Shown piece by piece: positions 54,245-63,154 of a DNA stretch of 64,000 nt; the first letter of the stretch is position 1; each line of letters opens with the position of its first letter. The position numbers and the translations under genes are program-made. The notes under the pieces are model-generated. The model made no database searches. It had not been told where the DNA came from and saw nothing but the letters and a program-made list of their open reading frames with translations. This DNA is from Calothrix sp. NIES-4105 (GTDB lineage Bacteria; Cyanobacteriota; Cyanobacteriia; Cyanobacteriales; Nostocaceae), in the NCBI RefSeq assembly GCF_002368415.1, contig NZ_AP018292.1, positions 301,908 through 365,907 on the forward strand, read 5' to 3'.

Positions 54245-55182
54245 TGCATAAGTATGTAGAAAACATCCGCAGGGAAGTTAAAAATCAGGGCTATAAACCG
54301 ACATCTGAACAAATCAGGCAAGCAATATATAGTGTTTGTCCCAAGGGAAAGAACATCCTAGAAAACAAATCAGTGATTGTGGAGAAGGTAATACAAATGC
54401 ACACTGACGGTAATATCCTAGATACAAGTAACTCAAATCAAAGCTCGACCGCGCGCTCTGATGTGAAAGCTTTGGTGGTACGTAATAAAACTTGGGCGCC
54501 ACCAGATATAGATGAGAAAGAACGCATCAGTGATTACCATTGGCAAAATATCGACACGTTGTTACAGTCCAATACTGAAGGTAATATTTCCAAGAGTGCA
54601 AGTAACACAACCGCACGGGAAGAAAAAACCCACGAGATTACCCATACTTCCCCTGTGGCAGTTAAAGATGAAGTAAACCAACAAGCTAATTCAGCGTTAA
54701 CACACTTTGACATCCTCTCAAATTTCAATCCTAGTAATTTAGATGTTCGGTCTTTACCGTCAGTCAAATTACAAGACCGCGCGCTATTACCTGACCTCTG
54801 CGGGGTTTACTTCGCGTTCAACACAGAAATTCAGTACATCGGTAAAACTTACAACTTGCGGAAACGTTGGATTTCCCATCATCGCTACTGCCAGTTAGAA
54901 AGACTCGATGGTATCTCTATATCCTACCTAACAGTACCAAGCATAGTGCTGTCCTATATAGAAGATGTAGCAATCGCTTACTTCAAACCATTACTCAATA
55001 ACACAGAAATTGACAAGCTTGAAGAAACTAAATTCGAGGTGAATCAAAGCCTTCTTGAGTTAGTAAACCCGTTCTATATCAGTCAGATACGTAATAATTA
55101 CCAAAATTTCCGGGGTAATGATGTTGAGTTTATTCAATGGTTGTTAACTTCCATTGCAGTCGGCGCCATCAGTATCTGCTAA
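54244..55182 (+). CDS. GIY-YIG-like nuclease-domain protein with plasmid N-terminal domain
   Basis: The 312-residue protein has three parts. Residues 1-50 (VENIRREVKNQGYKPTSEQI) form a domain also present at the start of the next gene. A disordered linker runs to about 180. From about 185 comes a GIY-YIG-like domain: CGVYFAF, EIQYIGKTYNLRKRW and a late Asn-containing FKPLLNNTEI. The usual catalytic Tyr, Arg and Asn positions look present, GIY being GVY. GIY-YIG domains nick or cut DNA. The shared N-terminal domain may target both proteins to one partner or site. Confidence 0.7.
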   Translation: MHKYVENIRREVKNQGYKPTSEQIRQAIYSVCPKGKNILENKSVIVEKVIQMHTDGNILDTSNSNQSSTARSDVKALVVRNKTWAPPDIDEKERISDYHWQNIDTLLQSNTEGNISKSASNTTAREEKTHEITHTSPVAVKDEVNQQANSALTHFDILSNFNPSNLDVRSLPSVKLQDRALLPDLCGVYFAFNTEIQYIGKTYNLRKRWISHHRYCQLERLDGISISYLTVPSIVLSYIEDVAIAYFKPLLNNTEIDKLEETKFEVNQSLLELVNPFYISQIRNNYQNFRGNDVEFIQWLLTSIAVGAISIC

Positions 55183-55216
55183 TTCCCCATAAACAATTTC
55201 GCTCGTGAGGTAAGAA

Positions 55217-55846
55217 ATGCGTAACCATATCGAAAACATCCGTATCGAAATCAAGAAACAGGGATACACACCAACTTCTCAACAAATAAGAGATGCAATA
55301 AGTACTGTGTGTCCACAAGCAAAAGACATCTTGAAACATAAAGGCGCCATCGTTGCCGAAGTCATCAAGGTATTAACCAGCAGTAGCATCGTACCTAGTG
55401 AAGGTGTGGCGCCAATAGAACACCCAGATTCGGCGCCAATAGAAACCGCACATCTAGAAGTACAGGCGCCATCAGATATAACAGTTAGCACCGAGGAAAA
55501 ATACAACCTGGTAACAGCGCAAGCGGTAGCACTGGGCTTTTCCCTGAGTGAACAGGAAGCTGTATCCATCGCTGACTCTATAGATAATGTCTTTAAAGAC
55601 TATTCCAGCTTCATTGGAACAATTACCACTGCTATTAAGAGTTACTTTGACTATAAATTTGACTCCATTGAGCAGTTGTTAGACTCCAGTACAAAAGAAT
55701 TACAAGAACATATTTCAGATCGAACCACCAGGTTAAATAACAAGTTCGCGAACGTATCAGGCGCCTTAAAGACGGATTTAGGAGGTGTCCGTCAAAGCAT
55801 TAAAAGCGCGCGCTCCGCAATCCTCGAACGATTCGCACTTCAATAA
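55217..55846 (+). CDS. Coiled-coil plasmid protein sharing the N-terminal domain of the GIY-YIG gene
   Basis: It starts behind GAGG. Residues 1-50 (IENIRIEIKKQGYTPTSQQI) match the N-terminal domain of the gene before it, about 60 percent identical by eye. After a Pro/Ala/Thr linker the C-terminal 100 residues are helical (SLSEQEAVSIADSIDNVF, then a coiled coil to the end). It looks like a binding partner or structural member of the same machine. No known family. Confidence 0.6.
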   Translation: MRNHIENIRIEIKKQGYTPTSQQIRDAISTVCPQAKDILKHKGAIVAEVIKVLTSSSIVPSEGVAPIEHPDSAPIETAHLEVQAPSDITVSTEEKYNLVTAQAVALGFSLSEQEAVSIADSIDNVFKDYSSFIGTITTAIKSYFDYKFDSIEQLLDSSTKELQEHISDRTTRLNNKFANVSGALKTDLGGVRQSIKSARSAILERFALQ

Positions 55847-55856
55847 ATACCTGGTT

Positions 55857-55982
55857 ATGTTGGTATTCCTGGCGCCTGTATTAATTCAGTTATTAGTAAA
55901 TTGCAAACCGTTAACTAGTAATCAATGGCGCCAGAGATTAACCGAATCGGGAAACATTTGTTACTTGAAATGTAAGGATTAA
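55857..55982 (+). CDS. Possible small lipoprotein
   Basis: From ATG 55857 the 41-residue frame begins MLVFLAPVLIQLLVNCKPLT, a short signal with a lipobox-like LVNC, then a polar tail with two more cysteines. It fills the gap between two real genes in the same direction with ten to fifteen base spacing, which supports it. Small lipoproteins of this kind occur in conjugation and lysis loci. Confidence 0.45.
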   Translation: MLVFLAPVLIQLLVNCKPLTSNQWRQRLTESGNICYLKCKD

Positions 55983-55986
55983 ATCA

Positions 55987-56643
55987 ATGAAAGCATCAAA
56001 ATATGTCCGTGACCATGTAAGTACTTACGGTAAAAACATCAAAAAAGCTACCGATGCTAAATTCGGTATCAACAATTCTTTAATCATGCGTGCGGTTAAC
56101 GGTGACGAGAAAGCACTCCAAGAAATTGGAGATTTAGGTAAAACAGGTCAGCGTCTAGCAATGGCAATGCCTACTATCAGAGATAACCTCAAAGCTTATA
56201 TAGAGGGAACAACCGAGTATAACCAGGCATTGGCGGATATTTATAAGACTGGTGGGAAGGGCGCCGTTGCTATAGATAAAGTTGCAGGTGAGGTGTCCTT
56301 AGAAGATACCAAGTACAATCATTTAATTGAAGAGTATAAAACTAAATTATTCGCTCAACTAGAAGCTGAGTATCAACGTCATGACGATGCGTTAGACGTA
56401 ATAGAGCTTCAAGCTTGGATTGACGCGCAAATGAAGACAGTAGACGCTCAAGCTAACTTAGAATCTATTACCAATAAACCCTTCTTAGCTCAAATGCGCG
56501 AAGATGAAAAATATGAGGAACAGAAGATTAAGCATATGTTAGAACATGGTTCTGATAGTGACCTTAGTTTAATTCCCAAGAAGGAATATAGTACTAATCC
56601 TCTTGTAAAAGCTTGGAATGAGATTCGAGACTTGTTCAGGTAA
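55987..56643 (+). CDS. Hypothetical helical plasmid protein
   Basis: The 218-residue protein starts behind AAGG and is predominantly helical and charged: VRDHVSTYGKNIKKATDAKF and VIELQAWIDAQMKTVDAQAN. No signal peptide or membrane segment. It ends 15 bases before a strong terminator-type hairpin, so it closes the first transcription block of the series. Function not recognised. Confidence 0.6.
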   Translation: MKASKYVRDHVSTYGKNIKKATDAKFGINNSLIMRAVNGDEKALQEIGDLGKTGQRLAMAMPTIRDNLKAYIEGTTEYNQALADIYKTGGKGAVAIDKVAGEVSLEDTKYNHLIEEYKTKLFAQLEAEYQRHDDALDVIELQAWIDAQMKTVDAQANLESITNKPFLAQMREDEKYEEQKIKHMLEHGSDSDLSLIPKKEYSTNPLVKAWNEIRDLFR

Positions 56644-56658
56644 AGATAATTTCAATAT

Positions 56659-56684
56659 CCCCCAGTATTACCGTGCGCTGGGGG
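56659..56684 (+). terminator. Rho-independent terminator
   Basis: CCCCCAG (56659-56665) pairs with CTGGGGG (56678-56684), followed by TTTATC. It stands 15 bases after the gene ending at 56643. Confidence 0.8.
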
Positions 56685-56733
56685 TTTATCAAGTACGAGT
56701 AGGAGGTAAATATAACTCAAGGGTAATAATGCT

Positions 56734-57306
56734 GTGGCGCCTAATTTCGATGAAGAAGATAATAATGATTCTAACTATCCGGTAGTAGAAGACACAGCTT
56801 TTACTAAAGACGAAATCGAAGCTATCAAAGCTTATAAAGATAATCTCAACAAGAAATTAAATAAAAACAGCAGCGTTTTAAAAGGGTTAGAAACTAGCTT
56901 CTGGGGTGTTACTTCATATAGTATCGCGCGCTTTTTAATTCTTACTAGCGGTACTCAAGGAATAGGGTTAGCAATAGCAGCATGTTTCTTAATTAATCAA
57001 ATTACGAATAGAGATTTATTAGATGTATCTATCGAAAGAAAGGAGGGACAATTAGAAATTAATGGTATGGGAAAACTAATTAAATTTGCATTTTCAACAT
57101 TAGTTAGTGCTTTCATTATTTGGTCAGCACTAGGAAACTTTCTAAATGTAGCAGAAAATTCTAAACGTACTTACGACCAATTACAAAACACGGTAGAGGA
57201 GTTTAACAAGTTACCAGATAATCAACAAAACACTATTTTAATTATTGGTGGATTAATTGGATTAGCTGGCATTTATGTAATTATTGATACCATGAAAAAA
57301 CGATGA
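56734..57306 (+). CDS. Membrane protein with two to three helices
   Basis: It starts at GTG 56734; AGGAGG is about 30 bases upstream and AAGGG about 13. The 190-residue protein has an acidic N-terminus, then membrane segments near residues 68-90 (ARFLILTSGTQGIGLAIAAC), 112-135 and 165-185. Its end overlaps the ATPase gene by four bases (ATGA), so the two proteins are made together and probably form a complex in the membrane. No family was recognised. Confidence 0.65.
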   Translation: MAPNFDEEDNNDSNYPVVEDTAFTKDEIEAIKAYKDNLNKKLNKNSSVLKGLETSFWGVTSYSIARFLILTSGTQGIGLAIAACFLINQITNRDLLDVSIERKEGQLEINGMGKLIKFAFSTLVSAFIIWSALGNFLNVAENSKRTYDQLQNTVEEFNKLPDNQQNTILIIGGLIGLAGIYVIIDTMKKR

Positions 57307-58718
57307 AACCTTACTCAGGACTTGCAGTCTTAGGCGCCACTATTTCATTATCAAGTGTGTTCTACTTAGGTCAGTCTTCCAGACCATACGACCTGATTGG
57401 AATTAAATTCTGTCCTCAAACAGCTAATTTACCACCTAGGTACGGTCAAGATTTTAGTAAACGCGCGCAGGAAAAACTCAACCGTAAATACTGTGACTAC
57501 GAGCATAAACTACTCAAAGAAATATGGGTACAGAAACAATTCGAGGCGCCACGACCTCTCCCAGAGTCATCACTGCGTATTAGAGATATCCCCGCTATTA
57601 AATCTAATGTTTGGTGGTTATTACTGGCGCCTATCTCTTCTGGACTAGCTTATTTATCATGGGCTAAAAAGTCAGAACTAGATGAACTATCATCACACGA
57701 TGAGCTAGAAGCTTACAAAACCTGTATTAAGTTAAGTACAGTTTCATCCCAGAACGAGAGAGAATTTAAATCCTTAAAAACTAATAGTGCTTGGGACAAA
57801 CAGAAAGTTAAACAAGGATTTATATCAGTCGAAGCAATGCAAGATAAGCTCCGGCGCCAAACTGAACTACAAGATAAAACCCATACAGCAGCATTAAAAC
57901 AATTCGATGAGGCAACTTCCAAAATGGATAAAACTATCGCTGAGAACCTACGAGACAAATACAAAGCTGATAAGGAATCTCAAAAAATTTTAGGCGCCAA
58001 ACATTCAGAAGAGGACGAAACCATAACGACTATGAACAAGTTTGAATTAGATGAACAATATCAATGGATATATAAGCTCTTGAAATTACCCTTCAGAGTT
58101 TTATCAGGGGAACAGGGAAGTGGGAAGAGTACACTTGAACGTTTGATGATAAGACTTTTAAAAGAGGATGGTTATCACATCGTTGTTATTAACCCTGAAA
58201 CGAACCCTGCTGTCTGGGAAGGTGTAGAGGTATTGGCAGATGCGGAATCTATCAATGAATTTATCGGCGCCTTTCCTCTTGATATTAGAGGGCGCCAACA
58301 AATTGCAAGAAATTTTAGGATTGACGAGGATGATTATCTCGATTACATAGCGGAGAAATCAGGGTTAGAGGGAAAGGTTGCTATTTTCCTGATGGAAGCG
58401 AATACATACGAGATACATGGTGTTGACCCTGAGCTATGGGCAGCTTTTCTTAAACAATCTCTCACCAACATTAGAAAGTGGGGTTACACGGTGTGCTTAA
58501 CTGCTCACTCAGATAACCAAACGAGTATTTCAAGTAAGCTTGCAGGATTTTCCAAAATGATTGATGCGGCGCCTCGCGTTGATTGTATTGCGGTAGCAGA
58601 TAGTAAAACTGGAGAAGCTACATCCTCTGGTAAAGCATTACTCAAAATGAAGGGGATTAAAGATGAAAATCCTGTAGAGGTCGAATTGTACAACTATCCA
58701 AAAAGCAAGAAATTTTAG
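57303..58718 (+). CDS. Membrane-anchored P-loop ATPase (coupling-protein-like)
   Basis: The 471-residue protein has two membrane helices (about residues 5-22 and 100-118), a helical middle part and a P-loop domain with Walker A LSGEQGSGKSTLERL at about residues 265-280, then VAIFLMEAN in the Walker B position and a late CLTAHSDNQ. Two N-terminal helices plus a cytoplasmic motor is the layout of VirD4/TraD-type coupling proteins and of some plasmid transfer ATPases, but similarity is not strong enough to assign one. It is translationally coupled to the membrane protein before it. Confidence 0.7.
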   Translation: MKPYSGLAVLGATISLSSVFYLGQSSRPYDLIGIKFCPQTANLPPRYGQDFSKRAQEKLNRKYCDYEHKLLKEIWVQKQFEAPRPLPESSLRIRDIPAIKSNVWWLLLAPISSGLAYLSWAKKSELDELSSHDELEAYKTCIKLSTVSSQNEREFKSLKTNSAWDKQKVKQGFISVEAMQDKLRRQTELQDKTHTAALKQFDEATSKMDKTIAENLRDKYKADKESQKILGAKHSEEDETITTMNKFELDEQYQWIYKLLKLPFRVLSGEQGSGKSTLERLMIRLLKEDGYHIVVINPETNPAVWEGVEVLADAESINEFIGAFPLDIRGRQQIARNFRIDEDDYLDYIAEKSGLEGKVAIFLMEANTYEIHGVDPELWAAFLKQSLTNIRKWGYTVCLTAHSDNQTSISSKLAGFSKMIDAAPRVDCIAVADSKTGEATSSGKALLKMKGIKDENPVEVELYNYPKSKKF

Positions 58719-58731
58719 GAGTATTTGAATT

Positions 58732-59025
58732 ATGACTAAACAGTGCAAATACTATCAGTCGATTATTACGATTATGTTGATATTGAGTTATCAACCACAA
58801 GCAATAGCTCAAATAGATCAAATACCTCGAATGCCTCAAATTACAATAAATCCGCCTACACTAATTATTACAGTTAAGGGTTCGAGAAGAAAATTCAAAA
58901 ACAAATTACGTAGAATACCTTTTACTAATTATGTCTTCCCATCCATCAAAATCAATGATGATACTTATGTGCTTTACGAAAACGGTATTCGCTCTAACCG
59001 CATTCGTTCTAATCGTACTCGTTGA
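58732..59025 (+). CDS. Small exported basic protein
   Basis: It starts behind AGGAG. The 97 residues have a signal peptide (about 1-26, ending AIA) and a short mature part ending in a repeat of Arg-rich units (IRSNRIRSNRTR), encoded by a near-tandem CGYTCTAACCG-like repeat. It follows the ATPase by 13 bases. Function unknown. Confidence 0.55.
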   Translation: MTKQCKYYQSIITIMLILSYQPQAIAQIDQIPRMPQITINPPTLIITVKGSRRKFKNKLRRIPFTNYVFPSIKINDDTYVLYENGIRSNRIRSNRTR

Positions 59026-59126
59026 CAAACTTTAAACTAATCTATCCACACACACAATACATCCTACTGATATGAAAGAGGATTGCTCCCGACTGAGAAC
59101 CTCATTGTTAATGAATAGGAGTCAAT

Positions 59127-59588
59127 ATGTTACGTAAAGTTAAATCAGGGAAGTCAGGCGCCAAAGTTAAGAAATTAAGACCAGGGACTATATATTTCAT
59201 TCATGCTCAAGGAACCAACCGTTACAAAATTGGTTTAACTACCCGTCCATATACCGCGCGCTTGAAGCAATTAAATAGTACTCAAAGTGCATATCCACTG
59301 GTAACAGTAAAAACGATACTGGTACGAGATGTAAGAGCAGCAGAGAAACAATTACATCACCAGTTCGCACACTACAGGCGCCACGGTGAATGGTTTGAAT
59401 TCAACAACCATCAAGTTAAACAAGTATGCTCCGCGATGTCAAAAATTGCTGGAACTTCTAAAAGTTACGTATTTAAACTCAAGCACCTAATAGTAGTACT
59501 TGTCAGTATGGTCTTAGCTAGTTTTGCCCTAACGCACTGTCAGCAATCAACACCAACAACAACACATAAACAAAATTTGACTCGTTAA
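59127..59588 (+). CDS. T5orf172-type GIY-YIG domain protein with C-terminal membrane helix
   Basis: It starts behind AGGAG. Residues 18-95 have the T5orf172/Mug113 pattern: TIYFIHAQGTNRYKIGLT, RLKQLNSTQ, VRDVRAAEKQLHHQFAHYR and GEWFEF. That subgroup of the GIY-YIG superfamily is common in phage and mobile DNA. A membrane helix at about 115-135 anchors it, which is unusual for the group. Cleavage of DNA is expected from the family. It is the second GIY-YIG-type gene of this series. Confidence 0.75.
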   Translation: MLRKVKSGKSGAKVKKLRPGTIYFIHAQGTNRYKIGLTTRPYTARLKQLNSTQSAYPLVTVKTILVRDVRAAEKQLHHQFAHYRRHGEWFEFNNHQVKQVCSAMSKIAGTSKSYVFKLKHLIVVLVSMVLASFALTHCQQSTPTTTHKQNLTR

Positions 59589-59592
59589 AAAT

Positions 59593-60243
59593 ATGGATAC
59601 TAAAGAAGACTTTGTATTTCTACTAGAACATGCAGTAGAGAGATTTAACCCTTATCAGGAAGGTGAATATCTCGTAGTTCAGACTCGTTCAGGCTGGCGC
59701 CTGCATCCCTTACACAGAGGCTTCGACTACCGCACGGCTAAAAGTTTTTGTGAATTAGAAAATATGGGAAGTGACTACAATCACTACAGTGTAAGGATTA
59801 TTCAGCAAGGGAAGCTGCATTATGTAGATTGTGACGGCGCCGCAACCAAACTATCCAAGGAACAAGATTGGAAAATTCATGAAGATTACTACAACGCGCG
59901 GTATGTTGAAAACTCAGAATGTGATATTGAGGTATGCAGTTGTAGTTATCCAGTTTTTTGGAGTTACAAGACTTGTTTTAACTCAGATAAGGAAGCTGTC
60001 GAGGTATGGCATCCTGTTACATGCCTTGTAAATGATAACGATAGGGAAATAGAAAATTGTCCAAATTGTGGCGCCCGTTTAATTGAAGAAGACGAGGAAG
60101 ATGAAAGTTGGGAAGAAGAATATTGGGAAGAGGCGCCGGAACCATGTAAAGGCTGCAAATATTACGGTAGTGATAGTCCGCTTTTATGCGCTGTACATCC
60201 ATATGGGCCAGTTAATGATATTTGTCCCGACTACTTGATGTAG
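59593..60243 (+). CDS. Acidic protein with C-terminal cysteine cluster
   Basis: The 216-residue protein starts four bases after the previous stop. Cysteine pairs at CDIEVCSCSYP, NCPNCGARL and EPCKGCKYY suggest one or two zinc sites, separated by an acidic EEDEEDESWEEE run. The last 35 residues (KGCKYYGSD to ICPDYLM) are a conserved ending shared with the copy at 62655. The N-terminal half is unlike known families. Confidence 0.6.
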   Translation: MDTKEDFVFLLEHAVERFNPYQEGEYLVVQTRSGWRLHPLHRGFDYRTAKSFCELENMGSDYNHYSVRIIQQGKLHYVDCDGAATKLSKEQDWKIHEDYYNARYVENSECDIEVCSCSYPVFWSYKTCFNSDKEAVEVWHPVTCLVNDNDREIENCPNCGARLIEEDEEDESWEEEYWEEAPEPCKGCKYYGSDSPLLCAVHPYGPVNDICPDYLM

Positions 60244-60263
60244 CTGGTGGCGCCGCTCGTTTC

Positions 60264-60338
60264 GCCCTGCGGACAAACTGCGAAGGGCGCCCTCTGGGCA
60301 AACTGCGAAGGGCATCCTGCGGACAAACTACGAAGGGC
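60264..60338. repeat. Three tandem 25-base repeats
   Basis: Unit GCCCTGCGGACAAACTGCGA plus AGGGC, at 60264-60288, 60289-60313 and 60314-60338, with three or fewer changes per unit and a partial fourth. It is the only GC-rich stretch nearby and lies between two genes. Confidence 0.85.
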
Positions 60339-60457
60339 GCCTTCCCTTGCAACTGCACTATTCACTCGAATTATGAAGACACGCGATTAAGACCATTTCC
60401 TTACAAAATTAAAAAAATTACGTAATTTACGTAAATACTACAAAACAGGAGGTTTAT

Positions 60458-60760
60458 ATGCTTGCCTTAAAAGTGCATTATGGAGGCGATGATTTTAAAG
60501 AAAGACGATTGGAACCTCTTGAATTTTGTCACAAATGGCTAAAGGCGCCTGCTCCTGGTGAGCGTGGATATTATAAAACGTGTGTAAAGCTCCTGGCAAG
60601 AGCTACAGGGCTTTCATCACGTACTGTTGAAGGTTGGGGGTCAGATTTTTCTAACCGTCCTGACTATGTTCTCACGACCCTAAAGAAGGAAGATACAATT
60701 CTTCAAATTCGAGAACTTGTAAAAAAAAGTGATTTATCTGAATTTATTGATGAAATATAG
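60458..60760 (+). CDS. Small HTH-like plasmid protein
   Basis: It starts behind a strong AGGAGG. The 100 residues contain KLLARATGLSSRTVEGWGSD, a helix-turn-helix-like segment, and a helical C-terminus. It stands 120 bases before the TnpB-related gene in the same direction. A regulatory role is inferred from the HTH-like pattern only. Confidence 0.6.
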   Translation: MLALKVHYGGDDFKERRLEPLEFCHKWLKAPAPGERGYYKTCVKLLARATGLSSRTVEGWGSDFSNRPDYVLTTLKKEDTILQIRELVKKSDLSEFIDEI

Positions 60761-60881
60761 TACGCAAATCACGTGTAATATTAGAAGACGCAAAAAGGCG
60801 CCTGTGAGCAAGTAATTGCTGCGGACAAGTGCTTATAGATAAAAATGCTACCAGTATAACGACATAAAACCAGGTACGTGC

Positions 60882-62390
60882 ATGTCAACAATCACCTACG
60901 TAAAAGGTCTACCAACCAAAGAGTCGGAAATTAACCATCTTGGTTTCACCGATTTTGAGATGTTTCTTAATGCCTTTTCCGCTATCTTCAAGCAAGCAGT
61001 TTGTGAAACTGTTGAAGCTATTTTATCCTCCAAGGATTTTGAAAAGAAAAAGGGTAAATTTAATACTCACCTGCAAAAAAAGTATGGTTTAAGTAAAAGA
61101 CACGCAAACGGAGTTATTGCATTAGCTTCTGGTAAAGTTAATTCAGCATGTGAATGTAGAGCAAATCACATCAAGCAATTAGAGGGAAAATTAAAATCAG
61201 CTAAAATCTGGTTGAAAAATGCTTTAAAACGGTTATCCGACAGCCAAAAATTTTATGCCAAGAAGAATTGGCACTCGTCGAAGACTGGATGCAAAGTTCC
61301 TTTATGCTGTGATTTAAATACAGGTCGAAGTAACTGGCACGCTATACGGTTCCAAATTCATCATAAGAAACGTTACATATACGTGCTTGAAAATAAAATA
61401 GCTCATCTAAAAACGGCGCCAATACGGGTAAAGGTTTCAAGCAGTGAAATTTATATTGTTGGTTCAAAGGATGAAAGTTTTGGCAACTCGGTTTGTCAGT
61501 ATGACGGTAATGAAATTTTCTTCAGAGTTCCTTATTGCCTGGAGGAGCGGTTTGGTAAGTACATCGAAACTGAAATAGGCAACTTTGATAGAAATATTAA
61601 TCGACTCCCTAACGATAAAGCCAAAACTTGGCACTTTTTCAGAAAGAATGGTCGTTGGGTTGTAGGTGTACAATTTACACCAAAACCCGTGGAAAAAGTT
61701 AGTAGACCAGTTCAATACGGCGCCATTGGTATAGACATTAATGCCAGTTCTATTGGATGGGCTTATGTAGATTATCAAGGTAATTTACAAAACTTTGGAA
61801 GTATTCCATTACAATCTGGACTAAGTAAAAATTTTAATTCTCAACAAATAGTTAATGCTTGTTTGGAATTAGCAAAATTAGCTACCAAATATGCTTGTCC
61901 GGTTGTCTGTGAGGAATTAGATTTTAGTAATAAAAAGGAGTTGTTACGTGAAAAAGGTAAAAAATATGCAAGAATGCTTTCATCATTCGCGTATAGTAAA
62001 TTTTACCAGTTACTTGAATCAATACTTTCTAATCGCGGAATTAGTTTATATAAAAAGAATCCTGCCTATACTAGTCTAATCGGCTTAGTTAAATATTCCC
62101 GGATGTATGGATTGAGTAGCGATATTGCAGCTGCGTTGGTCATAGCTAGAAGAGGAATGAACCTATCTGAAAAACTACCCGTATCCACAAACGCTTATCT
62201 TGGAGTGAATCCGAGAAAACACGTGTGGAGCGGTTGGTCAAAACTGAATAAAATCACAAAGAACATTGCCATAGTTAAGTCACGGCACGACTATTTCAAT
62301 GTACCTAACTGGGGAATGGTGGTCAAGGTTGTTGTCCTTGGAGTAGCCGTAAAACGTGAAAGTCGGGCAGCTTCCAAGTCTGCAAAGTAG
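60882..62390 (+). CDS. TnpB-related RuvC-domain protein without zinc ribbon
   Basis: The 502-residue protein has an N-terminal helical half with a CECRANHIKQLEGKL segment and a C-terminal RuvC domain: GIDINASSIGWAYVD (Asp about 285), VVCEELDFSNKK (Glu about 344), then NPAYTSLIGLVKYSR and YGLSSDIAAALVIARRGM (Asp about 414). In ordinary TnpB a CxxC...CxxC ribbon sits between the last two motifs; here it is absent. This is the 'TnpB-related accessory protein' subgroup. All three RuvC acids are present, so nuclease activity is possible. A guide RNA would be expected at one end. No TnpA is present. Confidence 0.8.
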   Translation: MSTITYVKGLPTKESEINHLGFTDFEMFLNAFSAIFKQAVCETVEAILSSKDFEKKKGKFNTHLQKKYGLSKRHANGVIALASGKVNSACECRANHIKQLEGKLKSAKIWLKNALKRLSDSQKFYAKKNWHSSKTGCKVPLCCDLNTGRSNWHAIRFQIHHKKRYIYVLENKIAHLKTAPIRVKVSSSEIYIVGSKDESFGNSVCQYDGNEIFFRVPYCLEERFGKYIETEIGNFDRNINRLPNDKAKTWHFFRKNGRWVVGVQFTPKPVEKVSRPVQYGAIGIDINASSIGWAYVDYQGNLQNFGSIPLQSGLSKNFNSQQIVNACLELAKLATKYACPVVCEELDFSNKKELLREKGKKYARMLSSFAYSKFYQLLESILSNRGISLYKKNPAYTSLIGLVKYSRMYGLSSDIAAALVIARRGMNLSEKLPVSTNAYLGVNPRKHVWSGWSKLNKITKNIAIVKSRHDYFNVPNWGMVVKVVVLGVAVKRESRAASKSAK

Positions 62391-62654
62391 CGCTTCCATT
62401 CTTATTCTTTGTAAGTTATACCGTGGACTTGTATGAGGGAAACCAAGTTTTTCCAAGTTTTTAGAAGCGGTAGCTACATTTACAAACTTCTATTTCACAA
62501 TCCAAACGTTCAACGTAGCGCGCGTTGTAATAACTCTCCTCTATCTTCCAATCTTGTTCCTTTGATAGCTCCGTGGGGGCGCCGTCCGAATCTACACGGT
62601 GTAATTTACCTTGGAGTATAACTCTTACACTGTAGTGATTGTAGTAGCGACCCG
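62391..62654. other. Region after the TnpB-related gene
   Basis: No intact gene. The last 200 bases before 62655 may hold the end of the TnpB-type element, with its guide RNA at the 3' side, and the breakpoint that removed the start of the next gene. Nothing firm is visible. Confidence 0.35.
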
Positions 62655-62932
62655 GTGTTCTGGAACTACGGCACTCGCATTAACTCAGACGGGGAAGCTG
62701 ATCAACGATGGCGCCCTATTACCTGTCTTGTTGATGACCACGGTAGGGACATAGATAGTTGTCCAAATTGTGGCACCGCTTTAATTGAACAAGATGATGA
62801 AGAGGAAGAGGAAGAAGATTGGGCGCCGGAACCCTGTAAAGGTTGTAAATATTACAGCAGTAATTACCTTGTAGCTTGTGCGGTACATCCATATGGCCCC
62901 GATGATGATATTTGCCCAGATTATTCTATGTA
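62655..62932 (+). pseudogene. N-terminally truncated copy of the cysteine-cluster gene
   Basis: From PVFWNYGTRINSDGE to the end ICPDYSM it matches the last 95 residues of the gene at 59593, with both CPNCG and EPCKGCKYY clusters kept. Codons before GTG 62655 still match (HCSDCSSD) back to a stop at about 62622. The first 110 residues are missing. It is either a short gene starting at the GTG or a remnant left by the upstream insertion. Confidence 0.6.
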
Positions 62933-62947
62933 GTTAGTGGAGCTATC

Positions 62948-63154
62948 ATGTTTAAACATCTTGTTAAAAAAGAAACCGACGTACAAACAATTATTCAATT
63001 GGAACAAAGAATCTTGGAGCTAACAGCAGCGCTAGAAGTTTATGCGAATGAGAGTAATTGGGAAGATACCGCAGCTTGGGGGATTAAACGTAAGAATAGA
63101 TGGTTGGGTGAAGGGGATGGCACCGACGTAGCACGCGATACCTTATCAAAGTAA
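62948..63154 (+). CDS. Small hypothetical protein
   Basis: ATG 62948 has GGAG eight bases upstream. The 68-residue protein is a helix (VQTIIQLEQRILELTAALEV) plus a short tail (NWEDTAAWGIKRKNRWLGEG). The pattern recalls small phage proteins that have ALExYA(D/N)xSNW. It directly follows the truncated cysteine-cluster gene. Confidence 0.55.
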   Translation: MFKHLVKKETDVQTIIQLEQRILELTAALEVYANESNWEDTAAWGIKRKNRWLGEGDGTDVARDTLSK

